Source: Candidatus Mediterraneibacter colneyensis (GTDB lineage Bacteria > Bacillota > Clostridia > Lachnospirales > Lachnospiraceae). Taken from it: 15,141 bases of DNA. The position numbers were made by a program, and so were the translations under genes. Below, in pieces: positions 6,768 through 14,073 of this stretch. Each line of letters opens with the position of its first letter. The first letter of the stretch is position 1. The stretch lies in contig DXEY01000092.1 in NCBI GenBank assembly GCA_019114745.1, positions 1 to 15,141 on the forward strand. Direction: 5' to 3'. The notes below the pieces were generated by a model that did no database searches, was not told the DNA's origin, and worked only from the letters and a program-made list of their open reading frames with translations.

Positions 6768-7272
6768 AAAAGAAATCAGGGTATATGATTTTCTCGACTC
6801 TCTCGGAGTGCCTTATCAGAGAGTAGATCACGAGGCGGCAATGACGATGGAGGCGTGCGGCGAGATCGACCGGGCGCTGAGCGAAGGCGCGGACAAAGGT
6901 GTGGCGATATGCAAGAACCTGTTTCTCTGCAACCGTCAGGAGACGGATTTTTACCTGCTGCTCATCCCGGGCAGCAAACCGTTTAAGACCAAATATCTGT
7001 CCGCCCAGATCGGATCCGCCCGCCTGTCTTTTGCAAAGGCGGAATACATGGAAAAATATCTGGACATCACGCCGGGCTCGGTCAGCGTGATGGGACTGAT
7101 GAATGACCGGGAGAAGAAGGTGCGTCTCCTGATCGACGAGGATGTTCTGAAAGAGGAGTATTTTGCCTGCCATCCGTGCATCAATACATCCAGCCTGAGG
7201 TTTAAGACGGCGGATCTGGTGGAGAAAGTCATCCCCGCTCTGGAACATGAACCTGTGGCCGTGAGGCTGTAA
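6721..7272 (+). CDS. ProX/YbaK-family prolyl-tRNA editing deacylase
   Basis: The 183-residue single-domain protein belongs to the YbaK/ProX family, which removes wrongly attached amino acids (typically alanine) from tRNA-Pro in trans in the cytoplasm. Family hallmarks are visible: 'VYDFLDSLGVPYQRVDHEAAMTMEA' at residues 21-45, 'ICKNLFLCNR' with the conserved Lys65, 'YLLLIPGSKPFKTKYLSAQIG', 'RLSFAKAEYMEKYLDITPGSVSVMGLMND' (TPGSVS at 117-122), and a C-terminal 'HPCINTSSLRF'. Length is usual for the stand-alone enzyme. The start is supported by AAAGGAG (6705-6711), 9 nt before the ATG and inside the ATPase gene. It overlaps the end of the ATPase gene by 47 nt in another frame. A CTGTAA/TTACAG inverted repeat spans its stop codon, but no T-tract follows. 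The family is firm; the exact amino acid edited is inferred. Confidence 0.9.
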   Translation: MQLVNGRPEDTGGRLEKEIRVYDFLDSLGVPYQRVDHEAAMTMEACGEIDRALSEGADKGVAICKNLFLCNRQETDFYLLLIPGSKPFKTKYLSAQIGSARLSFAKAEYMEKYLDITPGSVSVMGLMNDREKKVRLLIDEDVLKEEYFACHPCINTSSLRFKTADLVEKVIPALEHEPVAVRL

Positions 7273-7282
7273 GATGTTACAG
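7267..7282 (+). repeat. Inverted repeat across the deacylase stop codon
   Basis: CTGTAA (7267-7272) and TTACAG (7277-7282) form a perfect 6-bp stem around the tetraloop GATG; the TAA stop codon lies in the left arm. A purine-rich stretch follows instead of Ts, so it would be a weak transcript end at best, possibly an mRNA 3'-end stabiliser. Confidence 0.3.
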
Positions 7283-7311
7283 GGAAAGAAGGGGGACAGG
7301 CAAAGTGTGTC

Positions 7312-7340
7312 TTGCACTGGAAATTTGCTCTTTGTATAAT
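7312..7340 (+). promoter_or_regulatory. Sigma-A-type promoter of the sbcDC operon
   Basis: TTGCAC (7312-7317), a 17-nt spacer and a perfect TATAAT (7335-7340) predict transcription from about 7347, 44 nt before the first gene of the run. AGTG and CACT (7304-7307 and 7315-7318 area) flank the -35 as a short inverted repeat, and AGTATC is repeated directly at 7345 and 7354. Either might be a regulator site, but both are short. Confidence 0.75.
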
Positions 7341-7390
7341 AGATAGTATCAACAGTATCTGAAAAGCAAAGTACAGAAGAGGAGAATGAT

Positions 7391-7840
7391 ATGAGTTTGG
7401 AAGAAAATAAGGTTACAGAAGAGAACCAGGCAGCAGAGGCGAATGAATCTGCGGAAGGCAGCGTCGCGGCAGAAGAAGCCACGGACGCAAAAGAGAGCGC
7501 GTCTGCGGAGGAGACGGTGAGTTCTGCAAGCGAGAGCTCCCATGCGGAGAGCGCCGCAGGCTGGGATGAGTTTTCAAGAGAACAGTGGATCCTGACACAC
7601 ATCGGAAATGAAAATATAATGGAATATCTGCGGATGGAGCAGAAGAAAGAAGACGAGATCCGCAAGGCAAAAGAGTCGAAGCAGAAGAGACTGCTTTCCG
7701 CATTCCAGCTCACAGTATCACTTGCAGCAGTGATCGTTGTGATGTTCCTTCTGCGGGACAACCCTACGGTGATGGTCAATATCCTGTATATCATTGCCAT
7801 TATAGCAGGACTTTGGATCTGGAAGAATCCGAGGTCATAG
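7391..7840 (+). CDS. Small acidic two-helix membrane protein, unknown function
   Basis: I do not recognise a named family. The 149-residue protein has three parts. Residues 1-57 are low-complexity and strongly acidic (Glu, Ala, Ser) and probably disordered. Residues 58-100 start with 'GWDEFSREQWILTHIGNENIMEYLRMEQ' and continue as a charged helix rich in Lys and Glu. Two hydrophobic helices at about 102-121 and 127-144 form a membrane hairpin. Positive charges just before the first helix (KQKR) favour both ends lying in the cytoplasm. An AGAGGAG-type Shine-Dalgarno site (7378-7384) precedes the ATG. It is the first gene after a strong promoter and ends 18 nt before sbcD, so it is transcribed with the SbcCD nuclease genes; whether it works with them is unknown. 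The gene call is firm; the function is open. Confidence 0.82.
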   Translation: MSLEENKVTEENQAAEANESAEGSVAAEEATDAKESASAEETVSSASESSHAESAAGWDEFSREQWILTHIGNENIMEYLRMEQKKEDEIRKAKESKQKRLLSAFQLTVSLAAVIVVMFLLRDNPTVMVNILYIIAIIAGLWIWKNPRS

Positions 7841-7858
7841 AGAAAGGCCTGAGCTGAC

Positions 7859-9019
7859 ATGAGATTTTTTCATTTATCAGATCTTCATATTGGAAAACAT
7901 CTGCATCACTATAACCTCCGCGAGGATCAGGAACATATCCTCGGGGAGGTTATTTCCTATGTGGAAACGCTTCATCCTGACGCGGTAGTGATAGCGGGGG
8001 ACATCTATGACAAATCAGTGCCGTCCGGGGAGGCGGTCACGATATTTGATGATTTCCTCACCCGGCTGTCTGAGATAAAACCGGCGGTGCCGGTCCTGAT
8101 CATCGCGGGCAACCATGATTCTCCACAGAGGCTCGACTATGCGAGCCGGCTGCTCGGCAGCCGTCAGATCTATATCGCGGGGAAGGCGCCGGAGTCAGAA
8201 GAGGAACACCTGAAGAAAGTGACGCTTCAGGACAGGTACGGAGCTGTGAACTTCTATCTCCTGCCGTTTTTAAAGCCGGGGTATGTGCGGGGACTGTCGG
8301 AATCAGGAGCAGCGCCGGATTATACTTCGGCGGTTCGGACTGTGCTTGAGCGGGAAGCGATCGACTGGAATGAGCGGAACGTCCTTGTCACACATCAGTT
8401 TTACACGGGGAACGGATGTGTTCCCGAGACATGTGATTCGGAGCTTCTGAGTGTAGGAGGAATCGATAACGTGGATATTTCTGTGATCAGAGACTTCGAC
8501 TATGCCGCCCTGGGGCATCTTCACGGAGCCCAGCGTGCGGGGGCGGAGCACATCCGCTATTGCGGGACGCTCCTGAAATATTCGGTCAGCGAAGCAGGAC
8601 AGGAGAAAGCGCTCCATATGGTAGAGATCGGGGGAAAGGGAACGCCGGTGCAGGTGGAAAAGCTGCCCCTCCATCCCCTGCGCGACGTCCGCCGCGTGAG
8701 AGGGAACCTGGAGGATATCATCGCAGACGCCCCGGCAGACCACCGGGACGACTATGTGAGCGTGACCCTGACCGACGAGGCAGACCCGTACCGCCCGAGG
8801 GAACAGCTCGAAAAGGCGTACAGCCGGATCCTGGAGGTACGCGTGGACAATACCCGCACGCGGCGGAAGCTGGAATTTGCGGAAGAAGAGATCCGGATGG
8901 AAGATCCGGTGCAGGCGTTCGCTGATTTTTATTACGAAATGCACGGACGGCAGATGTCGGAGGAGGAAGAGGCGGTGCTGAATCAGGCATATGACAGAGC
9001 AAAGGGGGATGCGCGATGA
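7859..9019 (+). CDS. sbcD: Exonuclease subunit SbcD (Mre11-type)
   Basis: This is the nuclease subunit of the SbcCD complex, which cleaves hairpin and palindromic DNA and blocked double-strand ends in the cytoplasm. The calcineurin-like phosphoesterase motifs are all present: Asp8 and His10 in 'LSDLHIGK', Asp48 in 'VIAGDIYD', 'AGNHDSP' (residues 83-89), His179 in 'VTHQF', and 'ALGHLHG' (217-223) with His220 and His222. The C-terminal part from about residue 255 is the capping and SbcC-binding region. Length, 386 residues, is usual. The start codon follows the motif spacing of the family (DLH at residues 8-10), although the Shine-Dalgarno match is weak (AGAAAGG, 11 nt away). Translation may be coupled to the upstream gene. 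The stop overlaps the sbcC start (ATGA). A strong inverted repeat lies within codons 18-32. Confidence 0.96.
   Translation: MRFFHLSDLHIGKHLHHYNLREDQEHILGEVISYVETLHPDAVVIAGDIYDKSVPSGEAVTIFDDFLTRLSEIKPAVPVLIIAGNHDSPQRLDYASRLLGSRQIYIAGKAPESEEEHLKKVTLQDRYGAVNFYLLPFLKPGYVRGLSESGAAPDYTSAVRTVLEREAIDWNERNVLVTHQFYTGNGCVPETCDSELLSVGGIDNVDISVIRDFDYAALGHLHGAQRAGAEHIRYCGTLLKYSVSEAGQEKALHMVEIGGKGTPVQVEKLPLHPLRDVRRVRGNLEDIIADAPADHRDDYVSVTLTDEADPYRPREQLEKAYSRILEVRVDNTRTRRKLEFAEEEIRMEDPVQAFADFYYEMHGRQMSEEEEAVLNQAYDRAKGDAR
7911..7953. repeat. 17-bp-arm inverted repeat inside sbcD
   Basis: The arm ATAACCTCCGCGAGGAT (7911-7927) is followed after 9 bases by ATCCTCGGGGAGGTTAT (7937-7953). They pair at 16 of 17 positions, with one G-G mismatch (7920/7944). 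Each arm also contains a small palindrome of its own (CCTC and GAGG around three bases), so the DNA could extrude a branched cruciform. The right arm holds a Shine-Dalgarno-like GGGGAGGT, masked in the folded RNA by CCTCC in the left arm. The ATG 8 nt after it (7959) is out of frame with sbcD. Confidence 0.9.
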
Positions 9020-11661
9020 GACCGGTAAGGCTTACGATGTCGGCGTTCGGTTCGTATTCCGGGACGGAGGTCATTGATTTTACTCAGGTGCAGGGAGGCC
9101 TTTTCCTGATCACGGGAGATACCGGAGCGGGAAAGACGACCATTTTTGACGCCATCACGTATGCGCTCTATGACAGGACGAGCGGAGGCGTGCGCGACGG
9201 CAATATGATGCGCAGCCAGTATGCTGCCGGGGATACGGACACCTACGTGGAGTACGTTTTTTCGTACCGCGGAGGAGAGTATACGATTCGGAGAAATCCT
9301 GAATATATGCGTGCGGGAAAACGGAAAAATTCGGACGGCACGACCCGTCTGGTAAAGGAGACTTCCAGGGTGAGCCTGATCCTCCCTGACGGCAGGGAAT
9401 ATCAGGGGAAGAAACGGGAGACAGACCAGAAGATCGAGGAGATCATCGGGCTTGACGCAGGGCAGTTTACCCAGATCGCAATGATCGCTCAGGGAGATTT
9501 TCTGAAACTTCTGCATGCCGGGTCAAAAGACCGGAAAAAGATCTTCTCCCGGATCTTCCAGACCCAGGTGTGCTGGCGGATGCAGGAGGAGCTAAAGGAA
9601 CAGGGCAAAGAGCTGTATATCCGTCTGAAGGAGAATGAAACGGATATCAGGCGTGAGATGAACCGGGTGGATGCATCCGGAGAACTCGCCGGAGATCCCG
9701 GAAATGAGGATGAGAACGGCTGGGAGGAATTGCTCAGTCTGGAAATGCCGCGGCAGGAAGATGTGCTCCCGGCGCTGGAGCGGATCATCAAAAGAGGAAA
9801 GGATCTGGCTGCCCGGACTGCCGGGGAGGAGAAAGAACTTCAGCAGCAGTCGGACCGGCTGCACGCATTGATGGAGAAAAAGCAGGAGACGAACCGGCTC
9901 TTCGGCCTGCTTGATTCCGCTGCGGCGTCATTTCAGAAGCTGGAAGCGGAAAGCGGAGCTTATGAAGAACTGAAACGCCAGGCACAGAAAGGGGAGCGCG
10001 CCGAACGCGCGGGCAGTCTGGAAGCGCAGGCGCTCCGGACGAAGCGGGAACTGGAGCATACAGATCAGGAGATCCGCGCCCAGACGGCATGGAAAGAGGA
10101 ACACAAGGCGGAGGAGAAACGGCTGGAACAGGAAGCGCGTGAGACGGAGCGCGCCTTTGAGGAGTCGGAACCCCGTCGGCAGAAAAAACTCCTCCGGCTG
10201 AAAGAAATGCTGCCGAGGTATGCGGAAGTCCGCAGGCTGACGGCAGAGTATGAGCGGTGTACGGCAGAGATGTCCCGGTGTATGGATGAATGTAAAAAGG
10301 CTTCCGAAGATTACGAGGACAGATACCGCAGGTTCTTTGCCGGACAGGCAGGGCTGATGGCAAGGGAACTGGAAGAGGGACAGCCCTGCCCGGTATGCGG
10401 ATCTGTCAGCCATCCGCAGAAAGCGCAGTTTTCTGACGATGTGCCCGATCAGGCAGATGTAGAACGGGCGAAAGAGCAAAGAGAGAAAGCGGAGCAGCGC
10501 AGGGCAAAGACGCAGGAACGGTACCAGGAGATCCGCGCCAGGTTTGAGGCCGAAAAGGCGGCGCTCGGGGAGAGCCGGCTTACAGAGGAAGAGGCAGGAA
10601 AGCAGATCCGGGAGCTGGAACAACAGCTGCAGCGTGAGAGAGAATCCCTCCGCCGGGCGCAGGAAGCTTACCGGAAATGTGTGGAAGAGAGCCGGAAGAG
10701 AGCAGGACAGCTGGAAAGCCTCCAGACCCAGAAGGCAGGATTGGAGAAACGTTTTGAGGAAGAGGCTCAGGCGTTTCGGGAAGAGGTCAGAAGACAGCAG
10801 TTTACAGACCAGGCAGAGTACCGTGACGCGAAACAGTGGATTGCGGACTGGCAGGAGAAGGACAGGCAGGTAAAAGAGTATGAGAAGCAGGTGCTCCAGT
10901 GCCGTGCCCAGGTGGAGACATTAAAGAGCCAGACAGAGGGAAGGCAGCGGGAAAATCTGGAAGAAGACCTTAAGCGCAGGCAGGAGCTGTCCGCCGCGCT
11001 TGAGGCAGTCCGTGCCCGGAGCATGGAACTTCACAGCCGCCAGACTGCAAACCTGAGCGCCTGCGAGAATCTGAAAAAATATTTCGGTTCCCAGGACGAA
11101 CTGCGCAGGCGGTATGAGATGATCGGAAACCTGAGCCGTACCGCAAATGGAAACCTGAGCGGCAGTGTAAAACTGGACTTTGAAACCTATGTCCAGAGAA
11201 ACTATTTCCGGCAGATTATCCGCGCGGCAAACCGCAGGCTCGCCCGCATGACATCAAACGGATTCCTCCTGCAGTGCCGGGAGATCAGCGCCCTGAGCAG
11301 TCAGGGACAGGCGGGTCTGGATCTGGACGTATATGATATGGTGACGGACTCGGTGCGCGACGTGAAGTCGTTGTCCGGAGGAGAATCATTTATGGCGGCG
11401 CTTTCCATGGCGCTCGGGCTGGCTGACATCGTACAGAGTACAGCCGGAGCCGTGAGTATCGAGACGATGTTTGTGGACGAGGGATTCGGCTCGCTGGACG
11501 ACGTATCCCGGGAGCGGGCGATCCAGATATTAAAAGAGCTCGCGGGAGAAAAAGGACTCGTGGGGATCATCTCCCACGTCAATGAATTAAAAGAACAGAT
11601 CGACTGGAAACTGAATATTACAAAAAGTGAGCATGGCAGCCACGCATCCTGGGCATTATAA
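9016..11661 (+). CDS. sbcC: SMC-like ATPase subunit SbcC (Rad50-type)
   Basis: This is the ATPase and coiled-coil subunit of SbcCD; with SbcD it binds and opens DNA ends and hairpins. The N-terminal half-ATPase has Walker A 'GDTGAGKT' (residues 34-41, Lys40) and the Q-loop region 'QFTQIAMIAQGDFLKLL'. Two long coiled-coil arms rich in Glu, Lys, Arg and Gln run from about 185 to 445 and 475 to 700. They are joined at the zinc hook 'CPVCG' (Cys458 and Cys461), where dimers meet through zinc. The C-terminal half-ATPase carries the signature 'LSGGES' (786-791) and Walker B 'MFVDEGFGSLDD' (Asp821, Glu822). The 881 residues are somewhat short beside the roughly 1050 of Escherichia coli, which means shorter arms. 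The ATG overlaps the sbcD stop by 4 nt, a sign of coupled translation at matched levels. All key residues look intact. Confidence 0.97.
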   Translation: MRPVRLTMSAFGSYSGTEVIDFTQVQGGLFLITGDTGAGKTTIFDAITYALYDRTSGGVRDGNMMRSQYAAGDTDTYVEYVFSYRGGEYTIRRNPEYMRAGKRKNSDGTTRLVKETSRVSLILPDGREYQGKKRETDQKIEEIIGLDAGQFTQIAMIAQGDFLKLLHAGSKDRKKIFSRIFQTQVCWRMQEELKEQGKELYIRLKENETDIRREMNRVDASGELAGDPGNEDENGWEELLSLEMPRQEDVLPALERIIKRGKDLAARTAGEEKELQQQSDRLHALMEKKQETNRLFGLLDSAAASFQKLEAESGAYEELKRQAQKGERAERAGSLEAQALRTKRELEHTDQEIRAQTAWKEEHKAEEKRLEQEARETERAFEESEPRRQKKLLRLKEMLPRYAEVRRLTAEYERCTAEMSRCMDECKKASEDYEDRYRRFFAGQAGLMARELEEGQPCPVCGSVSHPQKAQFSDDVPDQADVERAKEQREKAEQRRAKTQERYQEIRARFEAEKAALGESRLTEEEAGKQIRELEQQLQRERESLRRAQEAYRKCVEESRKRAGQLESLQTQKAGLEKRFEEEAQAFREEVRRQQFTDQAEYRDAKQWIADWQEKDRQVKEYEKQVLQCRAQVETLKSQTEGRQRENLEEDLKRRQELSAALEAVRARSMELHSRQTANLSACENLKKYFGSQDELRRRYEMIGNLSRTANGNLSGSVKLDFETYVQRNYFRQIIRAANRRLARMTSNGFLLQCREISALSSQGQAGLDLDVYDMVTDSVRDVKSLSGGESFMAALSMALGLADIVQSTAGAVSIETMFVDEGFGSLDDVSRERAIQILKELAGEKGLVGIISHVNELKEQIDWKLNITKSEHGSHASWAL

Positions 11662-11684
11662 GTGATGTAAAAGGGAGTGATCGG

Positions 11685-12578
11685 ATGTCCGGAAGATGGA
11701 TGCGGACGGCGGCAGCGTTTTTGCTGACATGCGCGCTTGGGGCAGCGGCAGTCACCACTTATGTGACGGCGCCAGATGAGCAGAAAGAAGATACAGGGCC
11801 TGCCAGAGAGGCTGGAAATACGGAACATGTAACGGCGGCCGGGTTTGCGGGACGGGAGGATGTGTATGTGACGGTTCTGGGAGACAGTATCGCCAAGGGG
11901 TACTCCGTAGATGAAAACGTAGCCATTGAGCCGTACAGCAGCCTGGCGATGAGGCGGATGGCAGAGGGGGAAACGTTTCAGTACGAGATCGCAGATTATG
12001 CAAAAAACGGGCTCGATTCGGCGGGGATGAACACGAAGATCCTGACGGAAGATGATGTGTGCGGCAGCGTTTCGCGCTCGGATATTATTTTTATTACCGT
12101 GGGTTCTAATGATCTTCTGAATGAATGTAAGAGCTCTGTGCAGGAGATCCTCGATACGGATATGAAATTCAGGAGCGCGGATGAAGCGATGGAAGCCCTG
12201 AAAGAAGCGACGGCGGAAAATCCCCTTCTTGCGCTGAAGATCATAGAAGCTCTGGAACAGTGGGATTATCAGACATTTGAAGCAAACTGGGTAGAGATGA
12301 TGGACACCGTCTGCGCGTTAAAGAAGGACGGGGCGCAGATCGTCGTGACGAATATCTATAATCCTCTCGCGAACCTGGACATCCCTTCCACGATGGAGAA
12401 CGGAGTGGAAAATGTGATCCGCAGCATGAACCGGGTCATAGAGCAGTACGGGGAAACGTACGGATACCAGACGGCGGATCTGTTTCATTCAGACGTCTGC
12501 CGCCATGTCCAGCCGGATGGCCTGCATCCGGACCAGACAGGGCAGCAGATCATTGCAGATGTGATCTGCGGGGAATGA
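11685..12578 (+). CDS. Secreted or membrane-anchored SGNH/GDSL hydrolase
   Basis: The 297-residue protein begins with a short basic stretch and a hydrophobic helix (about residues 8-28, ending near 'AVTTYVTA'). It has no lipobox Cys, so it is either secreted or held in the membrane by this helix. A linker of about 30 residues follows. The SGNH catalytic blocks are then clear: block I 'VLGDSIAKGYS' with nucleophile Ser68, the oxyanion Asn142 in 'VGSNDLL', and block V 'DGLHPD' with Asp278 and His281. Such enzymes remove acyl groups from lipids, glycans or cell wall polymers; the substrate here is not shown. The start is supported by AAGGGAG (11671-11677), 7 nt before the ATG. It lies 23 nt after sbcC with no terminator between, so it is the last gene of that operon. 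Its stop codon lies 4 nt from the end of the convergent GH13 gene. Confidence 0.9.
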   Translation: MSGRWMRTAAAFLLTCALGAAAVTTYVTAPDEQKEDTGPAREAGNTEHVTAAGFAGREDVYVTVLGDSIAKGYSVDENVAIEPYSSLAMRRMAEGETFQYEIADYAKNGLDSAGMNTKILTEDDVCGSVSRSDIIFITVGSNDLLNECKSSVQEILDTDMKFRSADEAMEALKEATAENPLLALKIIEALEQWDYQTFEANWVEMMDTVCALKKDGAQIVVTNIYNPLANLDIPSTMENGVENVIRSMNRVIEQYGETYGYQTADLFHSDVCRHVQPDGLHPDQTGQQIIADVICGE

Positions 12579-12582
12579 ATGG

Positions 12583-13911
12583 TTACATTTTCAGATACTG
12601 GACGCTGTAAGGCGGCATGGTGATCTGCCCGTTCAGCGTTACAGTGTCATCGGAACCGCAGTCAGCCGGGTGCGCCATGACGACGCTGGCAGTACCGTTC
12701 AGTTCGTGGCTTCCGGCGGTGTATTCGCTGTCGGAAGCGTTGATCGCTACGAGGATGCGCCCGGTGTCTGTCCTGCGCTCAAAGACAAGCTGATGGTTGG
12801 TGATCACGACATTGTGATAGGTTCCGTTGCACAGGGCGTCGCTCTCCCGGCGCACAGCGATCAGCCTGCGGATCAGATCGGTCAGCTCATTCGGTTTCGG
12901 TTCGTCAAAGCATGGGCGGAGCGCGTAATCGTTATCGGGTGCCTTTGCGCCTTCCTCGCCCCACTCGCTTCCGTAGTAGAGGCAGGGAATGCCCGGCATC
13001 CCGAAGAGAAGTCCGTATGCCAGCGGAATATGCTCTTTGTTCGTCAGGATCGTGGCGAGCCTTGATACATCGTGATTGTCCACGAAGGTCATAAGGTGTT
13101 TGCCCCTGTAGATACACCACTGTTCCGGCCCGTACTGGCGGTTCAGAGAATGTGCGATCTCAAACATGTTCATACTGTTGAAGCTGGAATAAATGCCTTT
13201 ATAACACTCGTAGTTTGTGCAGCTGTGAAGCATTTCGTCGTTGACGATCAGGTTATAGTCGCCGAAAAGCACTTCTCCGATGAGAGCAAAGCCGGGTTTG
13301 ACTTCCTCGCAGAACCGGCGCAGCCTTTTCATGAAATTGTGATCCAGGCTGTATGCCACATCGAGCCTCAGGCCGTCGATATCAAATTCCTCGATCCATG
13401 TCTTTACGCAGTCCAGCAGATAGTCGGTCACTGCCGGATTCTGCAGGTTGAGTTTGACCAGTTCATAATGTCCTTCCCATCCTTCGTACCAGAACCCGTC
13501 GTTGTAGCCGCTGTTTCCGTCGAAGTTGATACAGAACCAGTCTTTGTACGGGGAATCCCATTTTTTCTCCTGCACGTCTTTAAACGCCCAGAAACCTCTT
13601 CCCACGTGGTTGAATACTCCGTCCAGCATGATTTTTACATTATGGCTGTGAAGCGTACGGCAGACTTCTCTGAAATCTTCATTTGTGCCGAGACGGCAGT
13701 CGATCTTGAGAAAATCTCTCGTGTCATAACCGTGATTGTCGGATTCAAAGATCGGATTCAGGATAATGGAGCCGATCCCCAGCTCCTGAAGATATCCCGC
13801 CCATTCTCCGATCTTCAGGATGCGGTGCGCAGTGACTCCGTCATTGTGCACGGGTGCTCCGCAGAATCCGATGGGATATATCTGATAAAAAGTTTCATTG
13901 TAAGCCCACAT
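12583..13911 (-). CDS. GH13 alpha-amylase-family glycoside hydrolase
   Basis: The 442-residue enzyme has the (beta/alpha)8 barrel of glycoside hydrolase family 13, acting on alpha-1,4 (or 1,6) glucans or maltodextrins. The four conserved regions are readable: region I 'DGVFNH' (97-102), region II 'GLRLDVA' with nucleophile Asp184, region III 'IGEVLFG' with acid/base Glu213, and region IV 'FVDNHD' with Asp278. The last 75 residues or so resemble the usual beta-sandwich domain C. There is no signal peptide and no N-terminal carbohydrate-binding domain such as neopullulanases carry, so it is a compact cytoplasmic enzyme, probably working on imported or stored dextrins; exact specificity is not decidable. 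The start is supported by an AGGGAGGAA-type Shine-Dalgarno site (13919-13927, minus strand), about 8 nt before the ATG. It is the only minus-strand gene here and stands alone, convergent with the SGNH gene and divergent from the sortase substrate gene. Confidence 0.95.
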   Translation of the reverse strand: MWAYNETFYQIYPIGFCGAPVHNDGVTAHRILKIGEWAGYLQELGIGSIILNPIFESDNHGYDTRDFLKIDCRLGTNEDFREVCRTLHSHNVKIMLDGVFNHVGRGFWAFKDVQEKKWDSPYKDWFCINFDGNSGYNDGFWYEGWEGHYELVKLNLQNPAVTDYLLDCVKTWIEEFDIDGLRLDVAYSLDHNFMKRLRRFCEEVKPGFALIGEVLFGDYNLIVNDEMLHSCTNYECYKGIYSSFNSMNMFEIAHSLNRQYGPEQWCIYRGKHLMTFVDNHDVSRLATILTNKEHIPLAYGLLFGMPGIPCLYYGSEWGEEGAKAPDNDYALRPCFDEPKPNELTDLIRRLIAVRRESDALCNGTYHNVVITNHQLVFERRTDTGRILVAINASDSEYTAGSHELNGTASVVMAHPADCGSDDTVTLNGQITMPPYSVQYLKM

Positions 13912-13952
13912 AGTAAAGTTCCTCCCTGATTTATTATAAACAGTGTAATGCC

Positions 13953-13961
13953 ATTATATCA
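13953..13961 (-). promoter_or_regulatory. Extended -10 promoter of the GH13 gene
   Basis: Read on the minus strand, TGATATAAT is a perfect TATAAT preceded by the TGN extension. The -35 region 17 nt further upstream (TTCTAT) is poor, as is usual for extended -10 promoters. Transcription would start near 13946, giving a leader of about 35 nt before the ATG. Confidence 0.65.
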
Positions 13962-14011
13962 TACTCCCGGATGAAATAGAAGAAAAAGGCATGTGCCGGG
14001 GAGGATGTGAA

Positions 14012-14040
14012 TTGACACCCGATCTGGCGAAAGTTATACT
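14012..14040 (+). promoter_or_regulatory. Sigma-A-type promoter of the sortase substrate gene
   Basis: A perfect -35 TTGACA (14012-14017), a 17-nt spacer and TATACT (14035-14040) predict a start near 14047, about 27 nt before the ATG. The promoter diverges from that of the GH13 gene, with about 50 bases between their -10 and -35 parts. Confidence 0.85.
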
Positions 14041-14073
14041 AAAATCAAGAGAAAACAGGAGGAAGACTATATT

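Noticed and set aside
7341..7360. AGTATC direct repeat near the sbcDC operon transcription start
   Set aside because: Six bases repeated twice is within what chance gives, and no regulator gene is nearby to support an operator.
6727..7860. 377-codon open frame on the minus strand
   Set aside because: It runs antisense through two plus-strand genes and the promoter between them; the Ser-rich part is the mirror of the acidic repeat of the membrane protein.
11563..11580. CGTGGG / CCCACG stem near the end of sbcC
   Set aside because: It lies within the conserved D-loop/H-loop coding region, has no T-tract, and is followed by coding sequence and the closely spaced SGNH gene, so it is not a terminator.
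13072..13929. 285-codon open frame on the plus strand opposite the GH13 gene
   Set aside because: It lies almost wholly antisense to a gene with every GH13 catalytic motif, lacks a Shine-Dalgarno site, and its translation shows no domain I know; it is a product of the codon bias of the real gene.
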